Assembly (NCBI RefSeq): GCF_002234615.1
Contig: NZ_NMQW01000046.1
Span: 1-62,063 of the forward strand
Source of the DNA: Paenibacillus rigui
GTDB taxonomy: Bacteria; Bacillota; Bacilli; Paenibacillales; NBRC-103111
DNA: 62,063 nucleotides
Reading direction: 5' to 3'
A program made the position numbers and the translations under genes. The notes beneath the pieces were generated by a model, which was not told where the DNA came from, did no database searches, and worked only from the letters and a program-made list of their open reading frames with translations. This document shows, piece by piece, positions 1 to 8,195 of this stretch; position 1 is the first letter of the stretch; every line of letters begins with the position of its first letter.

Positions 1-510
1 GCTGGCGCAGGGCAGCGTGGAGTCGGCGCATATCGCGGCAGGAGCGATTGGCAGCGCGGAGCTGAGCGAAGGCTCGGTAGGAGCGGAGCAGCTGCAGGAC
101 GGAGCGGTGACGGGAGCGAAGCTGGCGCAGGGCAGCGTGGAATCGGCGCATATCGCGGCAGGAGCGATTGGCAGCGAGGAGCTGGGCGAAGGTGCAGTCG
201 GCCCGGAACAGCTGCAGGATGGAGCTGTCACCGGAGCGAAGCTGGCGGCAGGAGCGGTTCATGCAGGGCATGTAGCTCTGGGGACGATCCAAAGCGACCA
301 TTTGGGAGCGGAGGTCATCGGCACAGCGAAGCTGCAGGATCAATCCGTAACGGGAGCGAAGCTGGCGGCCGCTTCGGTAGAGAGCCGACATTTGGCGGTA
401 GAGGCCATCGGCACAGCGAAGCTGCAGGATCAGTCCGTGACGGGAGTGAAGCTGGCATCGGGCGCCGTAGAAGAACGCCATTTGGCGGTAGAGTCGGTCG
501 ATACCTCGAA
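1..510 (+). repeat. Tandem 30-bp-unit coding repeats (120- and 90-bp higher-order copies)
   Basis: Bases 1-120 and 121-240 are near-identical 120-bp copies, and 331-420 and 421-510 are 90-bp copies. Each is a multiple of a 30-bp unit coding for one decapeptide. The array continues beyond the left edge, so its copy number is unknown. Such arrays expand and contract easily and often collapse in short-read assemblies. Confidence 0.9.
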
Positions 511-1171
511 GCTGAGGGAGCGTTCCATCACGGGCTCGAAGCTGGCGGTAGGTACGATCGGCACCGAGCATTTGACTAACGATTCAATCGATGGGCTGCA
601 TATTAAGAAGGAGTCCATCTCCGGTTATCACCTGCTGCCCGGAAGCATTTCCGCACTGCATCTGGAGCCTGGCTTGCTCGAGCAGCTGCAAAATCTGCCT
701 GTTCCTTCGAAGCTGGAAGATGCTGAGCCGGAGGATGCCGAGCTGGAACAGCAGGCAGTGACGGAAGCTTCGGAAGTGCAGCCAGAGGCACAGGCTCAGC
801 GGTTTCCTGAGGAGCTGCCGGATGAGTCGGTACAATCCCGGCATATCGCAGAGGGAGCTGTGACATCGAAGCATCTCTCCTTCAATCCGGTGCAATCGCC
901 GCTAGCTTCCCCAACGGTGCAGCAATTTGGGCTGGTCCCGTTCCAGCTGAGGGTGGAGGAGGAGTTTATCGAGCTTTTGATTCAGTTCGACCAGCCCTTT
1001 GCCGACGATAATTATGCGGTTGTGGCGATGACGAATCAATCGGCTTGCTACGCTGCAGTGCTGGAGAAGCAGAACGATTGTGCACTTATTGAGGTTGTGC
1101 GGAGCAAATATTCACCGGAGCTGCAAGGGGTACTGAACTGGATTGCGATAGGTGCATTGGAAATGCAATGA
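2..1171 (+). CDS. WIAG-tail-like surface repeat protein, 5' truncated
   Basis: The reading frame is open at the left edge, so the N-terminus is missing and 389 codons remain. The first two thirds are built from a ten-residue unit of the form LxxGxVxxxx (LAQGSVESAH, IAAGAIGSEE, LQDGAVTGAK), grouped into 120-bp DNA repeats (1-240) and then 90-bp repeats (331-510). An acidic Glu/Ala/Pro stretch follows, then a globular C-terminal domain of about 75 residues ending WIAIGALEMQ. This layout matches what I know as Paenibacillus WIAG-tail proteins, whose role is not established. The decapeptide resembles repeats of phage tail fibres and other beta-structured fibres, so a cell- or spore-surface fibre is my inference. 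Export cannot be judged because the start lies outside the window. Confidence 0.75.
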   Translation: MAQGSVESAHIAAGAIGSAELSEGSVGAEQLQDGAVTGAKLAQGSVESAHIAAGAIGSEELGEGAVGPEQLQDGAVTGAKLAAGAVHAGHVALGTIQSDHLGAEVIGTAKLQDQSVTGAKLAAASVESRHLAVEAIGTAKLQDQSVTGVKLASGAVEERHLAVESVDTSKLRERSITGSKLAVGTIGTEHLTNDSIDGLHIKKESISGYHLLPGSISALHLEPGLLEQLQNLPVPSKLEDAEPEDAELEQQAVTEASEVQPEAQAQRFPEELPDESVQSRHIAEGAVTSKHLSFNPVQSPLASPTVQQFGLVPFQLRVEEEFIELLIQFDQPFADDNYAVVAMTNQSACYAAVLEKQNDCALIEVVRSKYSPELQGVLNWIAIGALEMQ

Positions 1172-1189
1172 ACTGAATAAACCGGTAGA

Positions 1190-1211
1190 GCCGTCTTTGA
1201 AAAAAGGCGGC
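1190..1211 (+). terminator. Hairpin after the repeat-protein gene
   Basis: GCCGTCTTT pairs with AAAGGCGGC (one G-U pair) around a GAAA loop, 19 bases after the stop codon. The following tract is only weakly T-rich, so termination is likely but not certain. Confidence 0.6.
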
Positions 1212-1355
1212 TTCTGTTCGTGCGGGAGCCGTTCTCGGCTTTGTTGAATAGGGCTTCATCTTATAGCAGCTTATTTTTCATTTTTAAAATATCGTTTACT
1301 CGTAAAAAATATACTTTTCAAATCATTAAGGTCATGGTATATTTCTTATAGAATT

Positions 1356-1371
1356 ATTTCCTATGCGAAAT
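1356..1371. promoter_or_regulatory. MarR-type operator-like dyad, distal copy
   Basis: ATTTCCTATGCGAAAT keeps the ATTTC and GAAAT half-sites with the same 6-bp spacing as the perfect dyad at 1631-1646. It is about 300 bp upstream of the MarR gene, so its role is uncertain. Confidence 0.4.
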
Positions 1372-1410
1372 ATATAAGGGTAAAAGACTTCAGTGTTGAA
1401 GTGCCTTAAC

Positions 1411-1446
1411 AAACGCATGCCATCTGGAAAGCTGGCGAAGCTGTTT
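1411..1446. repeat. Hairpin repeat element, copy 1
   Basis: AAACG-ATGCCATC pairs imperfectly with GCTGGC-TGTTT. The element and its flank match 54612-54647 at 37 of 42 positions, including the shared start AAACGCATGCCATC and the shared end GTTTATCCTT. It lies in a gene-free stretch (1212-1588). The rest of that stretch is AT-rich and holds a diverged ATTTC-N6-GAAAT dyad at 1356-1371, but no gene I can support. Confidence 0.7.
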
Positions 1447-1588
1447 ATCCTTGTCATGAAGGGGGAGTACATAGAAGAATGGAGCACGCCTGCCCGTTAT
1501 ACGGCACGGATGTTGGAACTACGCCAAAAGCCTAGTTCTTTTGCTGCTTTGGGCCTGCATTGCGGTCAATTGTTATGCTACGACTCTG

Positions 1589-1617
1589 TTGTCCCATAAC
1601 CTATGTTATGGTATATT
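1589..1617 (+). promoter_or_regulatory. Likely sigma-A promoter of the marR-efflux operon
   Basis: TTGTCC (1589-1594) and TATATT (1612-1617) are separated by 17 bp. The spacer is almost exactly filled by the perfect dyad CCATAAC-CTAT-GTTATGG (1594-1611), an unusual position that could bind a regulator. The predicted start of transcription lies just before the operator at 1631. Confidence 0.55.
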
Positions 1618-1630
1618 TTTAACTATTAAT

Positions 1631-1646
1631 ATTTCGCTTGCGAAAT
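1631..1646. promoter_or_regulatory. MarR operator (perfect dyad)
   Basis: ATTTCGCTTGCGAAAT is a perfect 7+2+7 palindrome between the -10 box and the MarR start codon, where an autorepressor would bind. Related dyads occur at 1356 and before the secreted-protein gene at 8307. Confidence 0.65.
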
Positions 1647-1666
1647 AAAGTGGAGGCGGACAAATC

Positions 1667-2095
1667 ATGAGTCGTGCAATGCAAATTGGTCATTCCATTC
1701 GAAAACTGACGAAAATTTTTAATGTGATTATGAGCAAGGATTTGAAGGAGCTGGGCTTGACGACACCACAGATTGCAGCCTTGGGTCAAGTGTATTTCGG
1801 GCCTAAGACGATTGGGCAAATTTCGGAGCATACCCAGCTTTCTTATAGTACGGTATCGGGCATTATCGACCGGCTGGAGCGGGACGGGTGGCTGGAACGG
1901 GTTCGTGACGAGGATGACCGGCGCATTGTTTGGATTAAGAAAACGGAGAAAATTGAAGGCTTAAAAGAAAAATTGCACTTTTTCCAAGAGAGCTTTTATG
2001 AAAAATTACTTGCAGATTTAAGCTCGGAAGAGCTGGATACGATCATCCGTTCCTTGGAGCTGCTGACTTCATACTTGGAAAATAAAGAAGGCTGA
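1667..2095 (+). CDS. MarR family transcriptional regulator
   Basis: This 142-residue protein has the usual MarR length and layout: an N-terminal dimer helix, a winged helix-turn-helix (about residues 30-100, with TIGQISEHTQLSYSTVSGII as recognition region), the wing DEDDRRIVWI, and a C-terminal dimer helix. GGAGG lies upstream of the ATG. It is the first gene of an operon with two HlyD-type adaptors and an MFS pump, the same arrangement as Bacillus subtilis yhbI-yhbJ-yhcA. It most likely represses this operon until a toxic ligand binds. The palindrome at 1631-1646, placed over the start of transcription, is its probable operator. Confidence 0.9.
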   Translation: MSRAMQIGHSIRKLTKIFNVIMSKDLKELGLTTPQIAALGQVYFGPKTIGQISEHTQLSYSTVSGIIDRLERDGWLERVRDEDDRRIVWIKKTEKIEGLKEKLHFFQESFYEKLLADLSSEELDTIIRSLELLTSYLENKEG

Positions 2096-2104
2096 GGAGA
2101 TTCT

Positions 2105-2761
2105 ATGAAGAAGAAACAAGTACTTTATCTCATCCTTGCTGCGGCTATTATTGTCGCAGGGGGTGGGGGCTATTGGTTCTGGTATCAATCGCACTATTTC
2201 ATTAAATCCGAGGATTCCCGTGTGGCGGGTGATATCTACAGAGTGATGCCGCGTATTTCCGCGAAAATGACGGCTCTGCAGGTGGAAGAAGGAGACACGG
2301 TGCTTGCCGATCAAATCGTTGCACAGCAGGACAGCACGAATCTGGCGACCAGCGTATTGGATCAAGCGTCGCTGCGTTCCCCGATCAGCGGAACCATCAT
2401 CAAGACGATGGCCAAAGCCGGCGAGGTCGTATCTCCGGGGCAAACCGTTGCCATGGTGGTTGACAAGAAAAAGCTGTACCTGAACGCAAACATTGAAGAA
2501 GGCGACATTAACCGCGTCAAGGTAGGTCAGCCGGTTGAATTTACCGTCGATACGTTCCCGGGCGTTACGCTGATGGGGAAGGTGCAGGAAATCGGCGAAG
2601 CAACGGCATCGACGTTCTCTCTGCTTCCTGCGACGAATACGAGCGGCAACTTTACTAAAGTAACACAGCGCGTTCCCATTAAAATTTCGATTGATGATCA
2701 AGAAGGGCTTTCGTTAGCTCCCGGTATGAGTACAATCATCAAAATTCATTTGAAAGGATAG
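2105..2761 (+). CDS. Short HlyD/EmrA-type membrane-fusion adaptor
   Basis: A 218-residue membrane-anchored protein. One transmembrane segment (about residues 7-26) is followed by half-lipoyl motifs (MTALQVEEGDTV and LRSPISGTIIKTMAKAGEVV) with no long coiled coil between them, then a beta-barrel region. This is the compact YhbJ-like form of the EmrA/HlyD family (about 330-390 residues in Gram-negatives). It lies 9 bp after the MarR gene and 11 bp before a second adaptor. In this family it would work with the MFS pump encoded at 4101 to move drugs or lipophilic compounds out past the wall-side face of the membrane. The substrate is unknown. Confidence 0.85.
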   Translation: MKKKQVLYLILAAAIIVAGGGGYWFWYQSHYFIKSEDSRVAGDIYRVMPRISAKMTALQVEEGDTVLADQIVAQQDSTNLATSVLDQASLRSPISGTIIKTMAKAGEVVSPGQTVAMVVDKKKLYLNANIEEGDINRVKVGQPVEFTVDTFPGVTLMGKVQEIGEATASTFSLLPATNTSGNFTKVTQRVPIKISIDDQEGLSLAPGMSTIIKIHLKG

Positions 2762-2772
2762 GGACGAACACC

Positions 2773-4089
2773 ATGAGAACAAAGAAAAAAACATGGATCC
2801 CTGCGATCCTTTCATTAGTCGTTATTACAGCATTGTCCGGCTGTGGAGGAACGGCGGCGCCAAAAGCAGCTGCAGCCGAATTGCCGGTGAAAGCCATCAA
2901 GATCGGTCAAAGCAGCGGTTCCGGCTTGAGCGGGAAAGTCATCCCGGATCAAGAGGTGAAGATTGTTGCCAAAACTTCAGGCAAGGTGTCCGAAATGAAA
3001 GCCAATGAAGGCGATATGGTCAAAAAAGGCGATGTCATCATTCAGCTGGAAACGGATGACCTTACACAGCAAGTAAAGCAGGCGGAGGCGGGTGTGATCG
3101 CTGCCCAGGCGAAGCTCGCCGATACCCAGGCAGGAGCTAGAAGCCAGGAAATTCAAGGCTTGGAAAGCGCCGTACAGCAGGCTCAAGGTGCAGCGGATCA
3201 AGCCAAGGCATCTGCCGATTCGTCGAAGGCCTCATTTGATTTGGCCCAAAAAACCTACAACAAGCTTCGCAACCTGTACGATACGAATGCTTCCGTAACA
3301 AAAGAGGATATGGATAAAGGGACGACGGAGTACGAAAAAGCGCAGGCGGCCTACCAGTCGGCCCTGGCTCTGCAGCAATCGGCTGCGGCTCAAGTATCTG
3401 CGGCGAAATCGAAGCTGGATTTGGCTCGGAGCGGGGCGACAGGCAATACGATTGAAGCACTGCAGGCGGATGTGAACCGTCTGAATGCCAGCCTGGAGCT
3501 TGCCAACAATGCTCTTACCAATGCGACGATCGTGGCTCCGATGGATGGCGTCATTGTGAAGAAAAGTATTTCCGTTGGCGAAATGGCACAGCCGGGGGTT
3601 GCCTTGGTGACCCTGGTGAAGATGGATCAGGTTCAAATTGAGCTCAGTGTACCGGATACCTTGATCGGTTCATTGAAGGCAGGTACGGATGTGGATGTCA
3701 AGGTAAGCAATGTACCGGACAAAACCTTCCCGGGCAAAATTAATTTTGTTTCCCCTGTATCCAATACGAATACCAGTACATTCCCTGTAAAAGTAACGGC
3801 TGCGAATCCCGACGGTCTTCTGTTGGCCGGTATGACGGCTGAGGTTCATTTGAAGGATTCCAAGCAAGGCGGACTTGAAATCCCGAAATCCGCTATTGTC
3901 AAAAAAGATAACAAAACCATCGTCTATATCGTGCAAGACCAGACTGCCAAGGCTGTAGAAGTGAGTGTAGAAGACAAGAATGCGGACTGGGCCTATATGA
4001 AAGACAATGCTTCGATTAAGTCAGGACAGCAATTGATAATTAATCCTTCGGAAGCATTGACGGACGGCAGTAAAGTGAAAGTCGAATAG
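2773..4089 (+). CDS. HlyD/RND-type efflux adaptor lipoprotein
   Basis: A 438-residue adaptor with a lipoprotein signal; the lipobox LSGC puts the modified cysteine near residue 24. The order is: first half-lipoyl segment (VSEMKANEGDMVKKGDVIIQ), a long alanine/glutamine-rich coiled-coil hairpin (about residues 95-240), second half-lipoyl segment (IVAPMDGVIVKKSISVGEMA), then beta-barrel and membrane-proximal domains. It resembles MacA/AcrA-type adaptors more than EmrA, and is the second adaptor in one operon. The hairpin is long for a bacterium without an outer membrane and may reach through the wall or contact a wall-side partner. Its contact with the MFS pump is inferred from operon order. 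Confidence 0.87.
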   Translation: MRTKKKTWIPAILSLVVITALSGCGGTAAPKAAAAELPVKAIKIGQSSGSGLSGKVIPDQEVKIVAKTSGKVSEMKANEGDMVKKGDVIIQLETDDLTQQVKQAEAGVIAAQAKLADTQAGARSQEIQGLESAVQQAQGAADQAKASADSSKASFDLAQKTYNKLRNLYDTNASVTKEDMDKGTTEYEKAQAAYQSALALQQSAAAQVSAAKSKLDLARSGATGNTIEALQADVNRLNASLELANNALTNATIVAPMDGVIVKKSISVGEMAQPGVALVTLVKMDQVQIELSVPDTLIGSLKAGTDVDVKVSNVPDKTFPGKINFVSPVSNTNTSTFPVKVTAANPDGLLLAGMTAEVHLKDSKQGGLEIPKSAIVKKDNKTIVYIVQDQTAKAVEVSVEDKNADWAYMKDNASIKSGQQLIINPSEALTDGSKVKVE

Positions 4090-4100
4090 GGGGAGATCAC

Positions 4101-5783
4101 GTGGCTGACGATGCTCAACAAGCTCAAGCTCCCACAGGAAAAGGGGAAGCCGATAAAAAGGAAAATAATTTCTGGCTTCCTCTGATTGCCATCATTATGG
4201 CGACTTTCGTCTCCGTACTCAGCAGCAGCTTGGCGAACGTAGCGCTTCCGAAGCTGGCAACGGTGTTCGGCGTGCCCACAACAACCATTCAGTGGGTCAG
4301 CACAGGCTTTATGCTCGCCTCTGCGGTAGTGATTCCGATGAGCGGCTTTCTCGTCGGAAGATTCGGCAGCAAGCGGCTGCTGCTGCTTTCCGTTATCGGC
4401 TTTACCATTGGCTCATTGCTGTGCGGATTTGCGTGGAACGATTCCAGTCTTATCGCTTTCCGTATTTTTCAAGGGCTAGCCGGCGGATTTATTATGCCCG
4501 TCGGGATGGCGGTTATGTATACTATCGTGCCTCGGGAGCAGATTGGCTCGGCGATGGGGGTATGGGGTGTTGCGGCGATGGTCGCTCCGGCCCTTGGACC
4601 GACGCTCGGCGGATATATCGTCGAATATTTCAGCTGGAGACTGCTCTTCTTCGTCAATGTGCCAATCGGCGTATTGGCTGCAATTCTATGCTTTGCGCTG
4701 TTGAAGGAGAGCCCGACAAACAAAAACTTGAAATTCGATATCCCTGGCGCTATCCTTTCGATCGTGTTCTTCGGCTCACTGCTGCTGGCATTGAGTAAAG
4801 GACAGACCGAAGGCTGGGGTTCGTTATTTATCGTGACCTTGTTCTATATTGCAGGCACCAGCTTTGCTCTGCTGCTCTGGGTGGAGCTGACAAAGAAAGG
4901 TCCCCTGCTGGATTTATCCTTATTTAAAAATGTGCGCTTCTCATCCAGTACGCTGATTTCCGGCCTTCTTATGATGGCAATGATGGGCGGGACGTACCTG
5001 ATGCCGATTTATTTGCAGAATGCCCAGGGCATGACTGCACTGGATTCGGGGATTTTGCTGCTGCCCCAATCGGTAGCCATGGCGCTGATGATGCCGCTAA
5101 GCGGAAAGCTGGCGCAAAAGTTCGGCCTCGTGCCGCTTGCCCTTATCGGACTATCCGTGCTTGGCGTGACGACTTATGAGCTTCATCGGCTCGCAGGAGA
5201 TACATCCCATCTTTGGATTAACGTATTGCTTACGATTCGGGGAACCGCTATTGGAATGTGTATGATGCCGATTACGAGCTCGGGTCTAGCGTCAATTCCG
5301 AAGCAGCATATTAATGATGCCTCTCCTTTGTCGAACGTATTTCGCCAGGTCATGTCTACGATGGGGATTGCTATTCTGACCTCTATCATGAGCAGCCGTC
5401 AAACGTTCCATTACACAAGAATTGCGGAAAATGTTCCTTCCACCTCCGAGCCGGCGACCCAGCTGATTTCGCAGCTGACCGGGCTGCTGGCTCAGGGCGG
5501 GGTGGATACGGCTACTGCTACAGGCAGTGCCACTTCGACGATTGCGGGATTGATGGCGAAGGAAGCGCTGGTTCGCGGTATCGCAGATACCTTTTTCGTT
5601 TCCTCGATTCCGGCGTTTATTTGTATCCCGCTCATGTTTTTGCTGATGGAGAAGAAGAAGCCGAAGGAACAGCCGGTTGAGCAGGCGAAACCAGCCCCTG
5701 GTACAGGGACGGCCTCCGTTGAATCGCAGGGAGGTCCTGCGGCAGGTCCGGGAATGAAGGGGCCTGAGCCAGTAAAAGTATAA
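4101..5783 (+). CDS. DHA2-family (EmrB/QacA-type) 14-TM MFS exporter
   Basis: A 560-residue major-facilitator pump with the usual 14 hydrophobic segments of the DHA2 family. Visible family signatures include LANVALPKLATVFGVPTTT in TM1, the loop 2-3 motif GFLVGRFGSKRLLLL, and the antiporter motif region GVWGVAAMVAPALGPTLGGY in TM5. The start is a GTG at 4101 preceded by GGGGGAG. A soluble N-terminal leader of about 25 charged residues and a proline-rich C-terminal tail flank the transporter core. It is expected to exchange protons for drugs or other amphipathic compounds and to couple to the adaptors encoded just upstream. Substrate cannot be deduced. Confidence 0.9.
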   Translation: MADDAQQAQAPTGKGEADKKENNFWLPLIAIIMATFVSVLSSSLANVALPKLATVFGVPTTTIQWVSTGFMLASAVVIPMSGFLVGRFGSKRLLLLSVIGFTIGSLLCGFAWNDSSLIAFRIFQGLAGGFIMPVGMAVMYTIVPREQIGSAMGVWGVAAMVAPALGPTLGGYIVEYFSWRLLFFVNVPIGVLAAILCFALLKESPTNKNLKFDIPGAILSIVFFGSLLLALSKGQTEGWGSLFIVTLFYIAGTSFALLLWVELTKKGPLLDLSLFKNVRFSSSTLISGLLMMAMMGGTYLMPIYLQNAQGMTALDSGILLLPQSVAMALMMPLSGKLAQKFGLVPLALIGLSVLGVTTYELHRLAGDTSHLWINVLLTIRGTAIGMCMMPITSSGLASIPKQHINDASPLSNVFRQVMSTMGIAILTSIMSSRQTFHYTRIAENVPSTSEPATQLISQLTGLLAQGGVDTATATGSATSTIAGLMAKEALVRGIADTFFVSSIPAFICIPLMFLLMEKKKPKEQPVEQAKPAPGTGTASVESQGGPAAGPGMKGPEPVKV

Positions 5784-5831
5784 ATAGATAGATTAATCGA
5801 TTTATGCTGAATAGGTGGGAGACAACAATAT

Positions 5832-7604
5832 ATGTATAAAATGTGGGGAAAAACGGCGCTGGCGCTATCGCTGGCTTTATCGTCTGCATCCATATACGCA
5901 GGCTCCGTAGGGGCAGAGCAGCCAGGATACGTGGCCGAGGCGAAGGCTCCGGGATACCAGGCGTTGACGGATGCACTGCAGGTGCAGGTTAAAAGTGTAC
6001 TCAATGAGCGGACTTCAGACAGCGTCAAAATCGGCGTGGTCATTCGATTGAAAAACGACAGCAATGAAACGAAGCGGGTTCCGGACTACGAGCTGCGGGT
6101 GAGGACGGAAGACGGAGCCGTGTACACTCTGCTGCCCAGTGCGGGCAATATCCGTTCTGCACTGCCTCAATCCGAGAATGAACTGAGCTACCTCGTCAAG
6201 CTGGAGCATAAAAAAACGATCCGTTTGACGGAGCTGCAATGGATTGATGTCGATTGGAACGTCTATCCGAAAGCGGAAACGGTTGTCTTGACTACACCTG
6301 TATCCGGGCAGGCCTGGGCCGGAGCGGATGCCGTCATCCAGGACCCGGCTTCGATCAAGCAGTGGGGAGAAGCTTTTACCATTGCAGCAAGCAGCCTTCC
6401 GCTGACCTATACTCCCGTAGATCTAAGCAAGCAGTATGACGGTCAGAAAACAAATTATGTTGTCAAAATGCTTGTGGAGAATACAGGCGATTCGACGGAA
6501 ACCGTACCGGAGCTTATTCTTGAGGGCAAAGATGGAACCACGTCGTTCCAAGGTCCGCGTGTGGAACAGAAGAGCGTGACGATCGAGCCCAAGGAGAAGA
6601 AGTATATTCATTTCGCCATCGGAACGGATCCGGATTCCGTACTCAAAACGATTCGCGTGTTGACACCGGAAAGCTTCGCCATCACAGATGCGAAAGGCCA
6701 AAGCGTTCCATTCCAATACAATATCGGCCGCATCGAATTGGTTTTGCCGGAAGCAGGGCTGCCTGTCTCGCAGATTCAACCGGTGGATTATACAGTGAAG
6801 AACGCGATTTCCTTCGATCCGTTGAATGCGTTGATCAATCCTGACGTCGCCATCTCTTTAGTGGACGTGACGATGAATGAAAGTCAGGGTGTCGGCTATA
6901 AAACGGCTGTGGCCAAGTTCAAGCTGACCAATACGAGCACATCGCCGATTCCGGTTCCCATATTCGGCACCGAATTGGATACACCGCAAGGCATCAGCTA
7001 TGCTGGAAGCCGTCAGGTAAGCGGGCTTAAGCAATTGATGCCTAATCTGACGCAGGTCATAAGCTATGCATTCATTATTCCCAGCTCCGAGCAGGGGGAT
7101 CATCTGGTACTGAAGCTTTCCGATCCTCAGACGGCAGCCCCGTTTAAATCGACGATTGCCGCTCTGAATGTTGCGGTAACGCCCGAGCCTCAGCCGAAGA
7201 CGGGAATGGGCGATGTGCTGTCCTTCTATCCGTTTGAAGTAAAGGTGGACAGCTGGTCTATTGGGGCCACAACGAGCATCGTGACAGCTGCGAATACGCA
7301 ATTAACTTACGGTTATAAGCTCAAGCTTCATTTAGATGTCACACAAACCGACAATGTCGTGGTGGATCAGGATTTTTCCAAAATGAAAGCGGCTCTGGTG
7401 GATAGCGCCGGACGCACGGTTGCGGAGCAAAATCTGTCCTTTACCCAAAGCGGCGGTGTGAATCAGGTTGTTAGCGGTGAACTCAACATCCGCTTCGATA
7501 ATGTGAAAGCAGAGCAGCAGGACAACAATATGACGCTTCGGCTTTACGAGTCTGTAAACACCGAATTCGGCGAAGCCAAGCGGCTTTTGGCTGTATATAA
7601 ATAA
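5832..7604 (+). CDS. Secreted four-domain beta-rich protein of unknown function
   Basis: A 590-residue protein with an N-terminal signal peptide (about residues 1-28, cleavage near VGAEQ). The mature part falls into four stretches of about 110-140 residues (roughly 40-150, 165-290, 330-440, 460-590). Each shows alternating beta-strand patterns and phrases such as VIRLKNDSNET, MLVENTGDSTET and KFKLTNTSTSPI, typical of DUF4352- or FxLYD-like Ig-type sandwiches. No catalytic motif is visible. It begins 48 bp after the MFS pump on the same strand and ends before a strong terminator, so it is probably the last gene of the efflux operon, which suggests a link to pump function or envelope stress. 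That link is inference. Confidence 0.6.
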   Translation: MYKMWGKTALALSLALSSASIYAGSVGAEQPGYVAEAKAPGYQALTDALQVQVKSVLNERTSDSVKIGVVIRLKNDSNETKRVPDYELRVRTEDGAVYTLLPSAGNIRSALPQSENELSYLVKLEHKKTIRLTELQWIDVDWNVYPKAETVVLTTPVSGQAWAGADAVIQDPASIKQWGEAFTIAASSLPLTYTPVDLSKQYDGQKTNYVVKMLVENTGDSTETVPELILEGKDGTTSFQGPRVEQKSVTIEPKEKKYIHFAIGTDPDSVLKTIRVLTPESFAITDAKGQSVPFQYNIGRIELVLPEAGLPVSQIQPVDYTVKNAISFDPLNALINPDVAISLVDVTMNESQGVGYKTAVAKFKLTNTSTSPIPVPIFGTELDTPQGISYAGSRQVSGLKQLMPNLTQVISYAFIIPSSEQGDHLVLKLSDPQTAAPFKSTIAALNVAVTPEPQPKTGMGDVLSFYPFEVKVDSWSIGATTSIVTAANTQLTYGYKLKLHLDVTQTDNVVVDQDFSKMKAALVDSAGRTVAEQNLSFTQSGGVNQVVSGELNIRFDNVKAEQQDNNMTLRLYESVNTEFGEAKRLLAVYK

Positions 7605-7622
7605 TACACAGCAGGTGAGCAT

Positions 7623-7657
7623 CCCGCGTTTTCTTCTTTGAGGAGAGCGCGGGTTTT
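7623..7657 (+). terminator. Rho-independent terminator of the efflux operon
   Basis: CCCGCG pairs with CGCGGG across a 19-base loop, followed directly by TTTT. It separates the secreted-protein gene from the second MarR gene. Confidence 0.75.
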
Positions 7658-7688
7658 CACTGCTTGACCCCATGGAGGCGAAGCGAAT

Positions 7689-8123
7689 ATGCTGACAAGC
7701 CGAGTGATCGAACAATTGGAAGTAACCTTACAGCACGTGATGCGAAAAATGGTTCATTACAACAAAATGATGGACAACAGCTTTTCCGGTTCACAGGTCA
7801 GCGCGTTGGAAACGATTCTGGCCAAGCAGCCCCTGAAGGTATCCGAGCTTGCCGAGGAGCTGTCTCTTTCCTCAAGCGCAGTGACCTTGTTGTGCGACAA
7901 GCTCATAGAGAACGGATATGTGAGAAGGGAGCGGATTCAGGACGATCGTCGAGTTGTTTGTATGCTGATTACAGAGCAGGGGAAGGAAGTGCTCGAGGCT
8001 CTGCAATGCAAGGAGCGGGACTTGGTTGCGCAATGGCTGTCCGGGATTGATGTACATGAGCTTCGGGGGCTTAACGAAACCTTAATGAAAATCAGGGACA
8101 ATGCGAGGAAATATAAAAATTAG
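7689..8123 (+). CDS. Second MarR family transcriptional regulator
   Basis: A 144-residue MarR protein with winged helix-turn-helix at about residues 35-100 (LKVSELAEELSLSSSAVTLL) and the wing RIQDDRRVVCMLIT, followed by a C-terminal dimer helix. GGAGG lies 10 bases before the ATG. It sits between two secreted-protein genes, both of unknown function. No ATTTC-N6-GAAAT dyad lies directly before this gene, but a cluster lies downstream, before the gene at 8307. Whether this MarR or the one at 1667 binds them cannot be told from sequence. The two MarR proteins are clearly diverged from each other. Confidence 0.9.
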   Translation: MLTSRVIEQLEVTLQHVMRKMVHYNKMMDNSFSGSQVSALETILAKQPLKVSELAEELSLSSSAVTLLCDKLIENGYVRRERIQDDRRVVCMLITEQGKEVLEALQCKERDLVAQWLSGIDVHELRGLNETLMKIRDNARKYKN

Positions 8124-8195
8124 CCCCTATTCCTTCACATTTTATTCACAAAGTACCCTCAAAAAAGGATTCACAACTAACTTTGATTGTGATAT

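Noticed and set aside
1-1171. Prophage tail fibre
   Set aside because: The repeat is fibre-like, but no other phage gene is present and the C-terminus matches the WIAG-tail type.
1393-1599. Open frame of 68 codons in the gap before the first marR gene
   Set aside because: It runs through the hairpin repeat and lacks a ribosome site and any recognisable protein feature.
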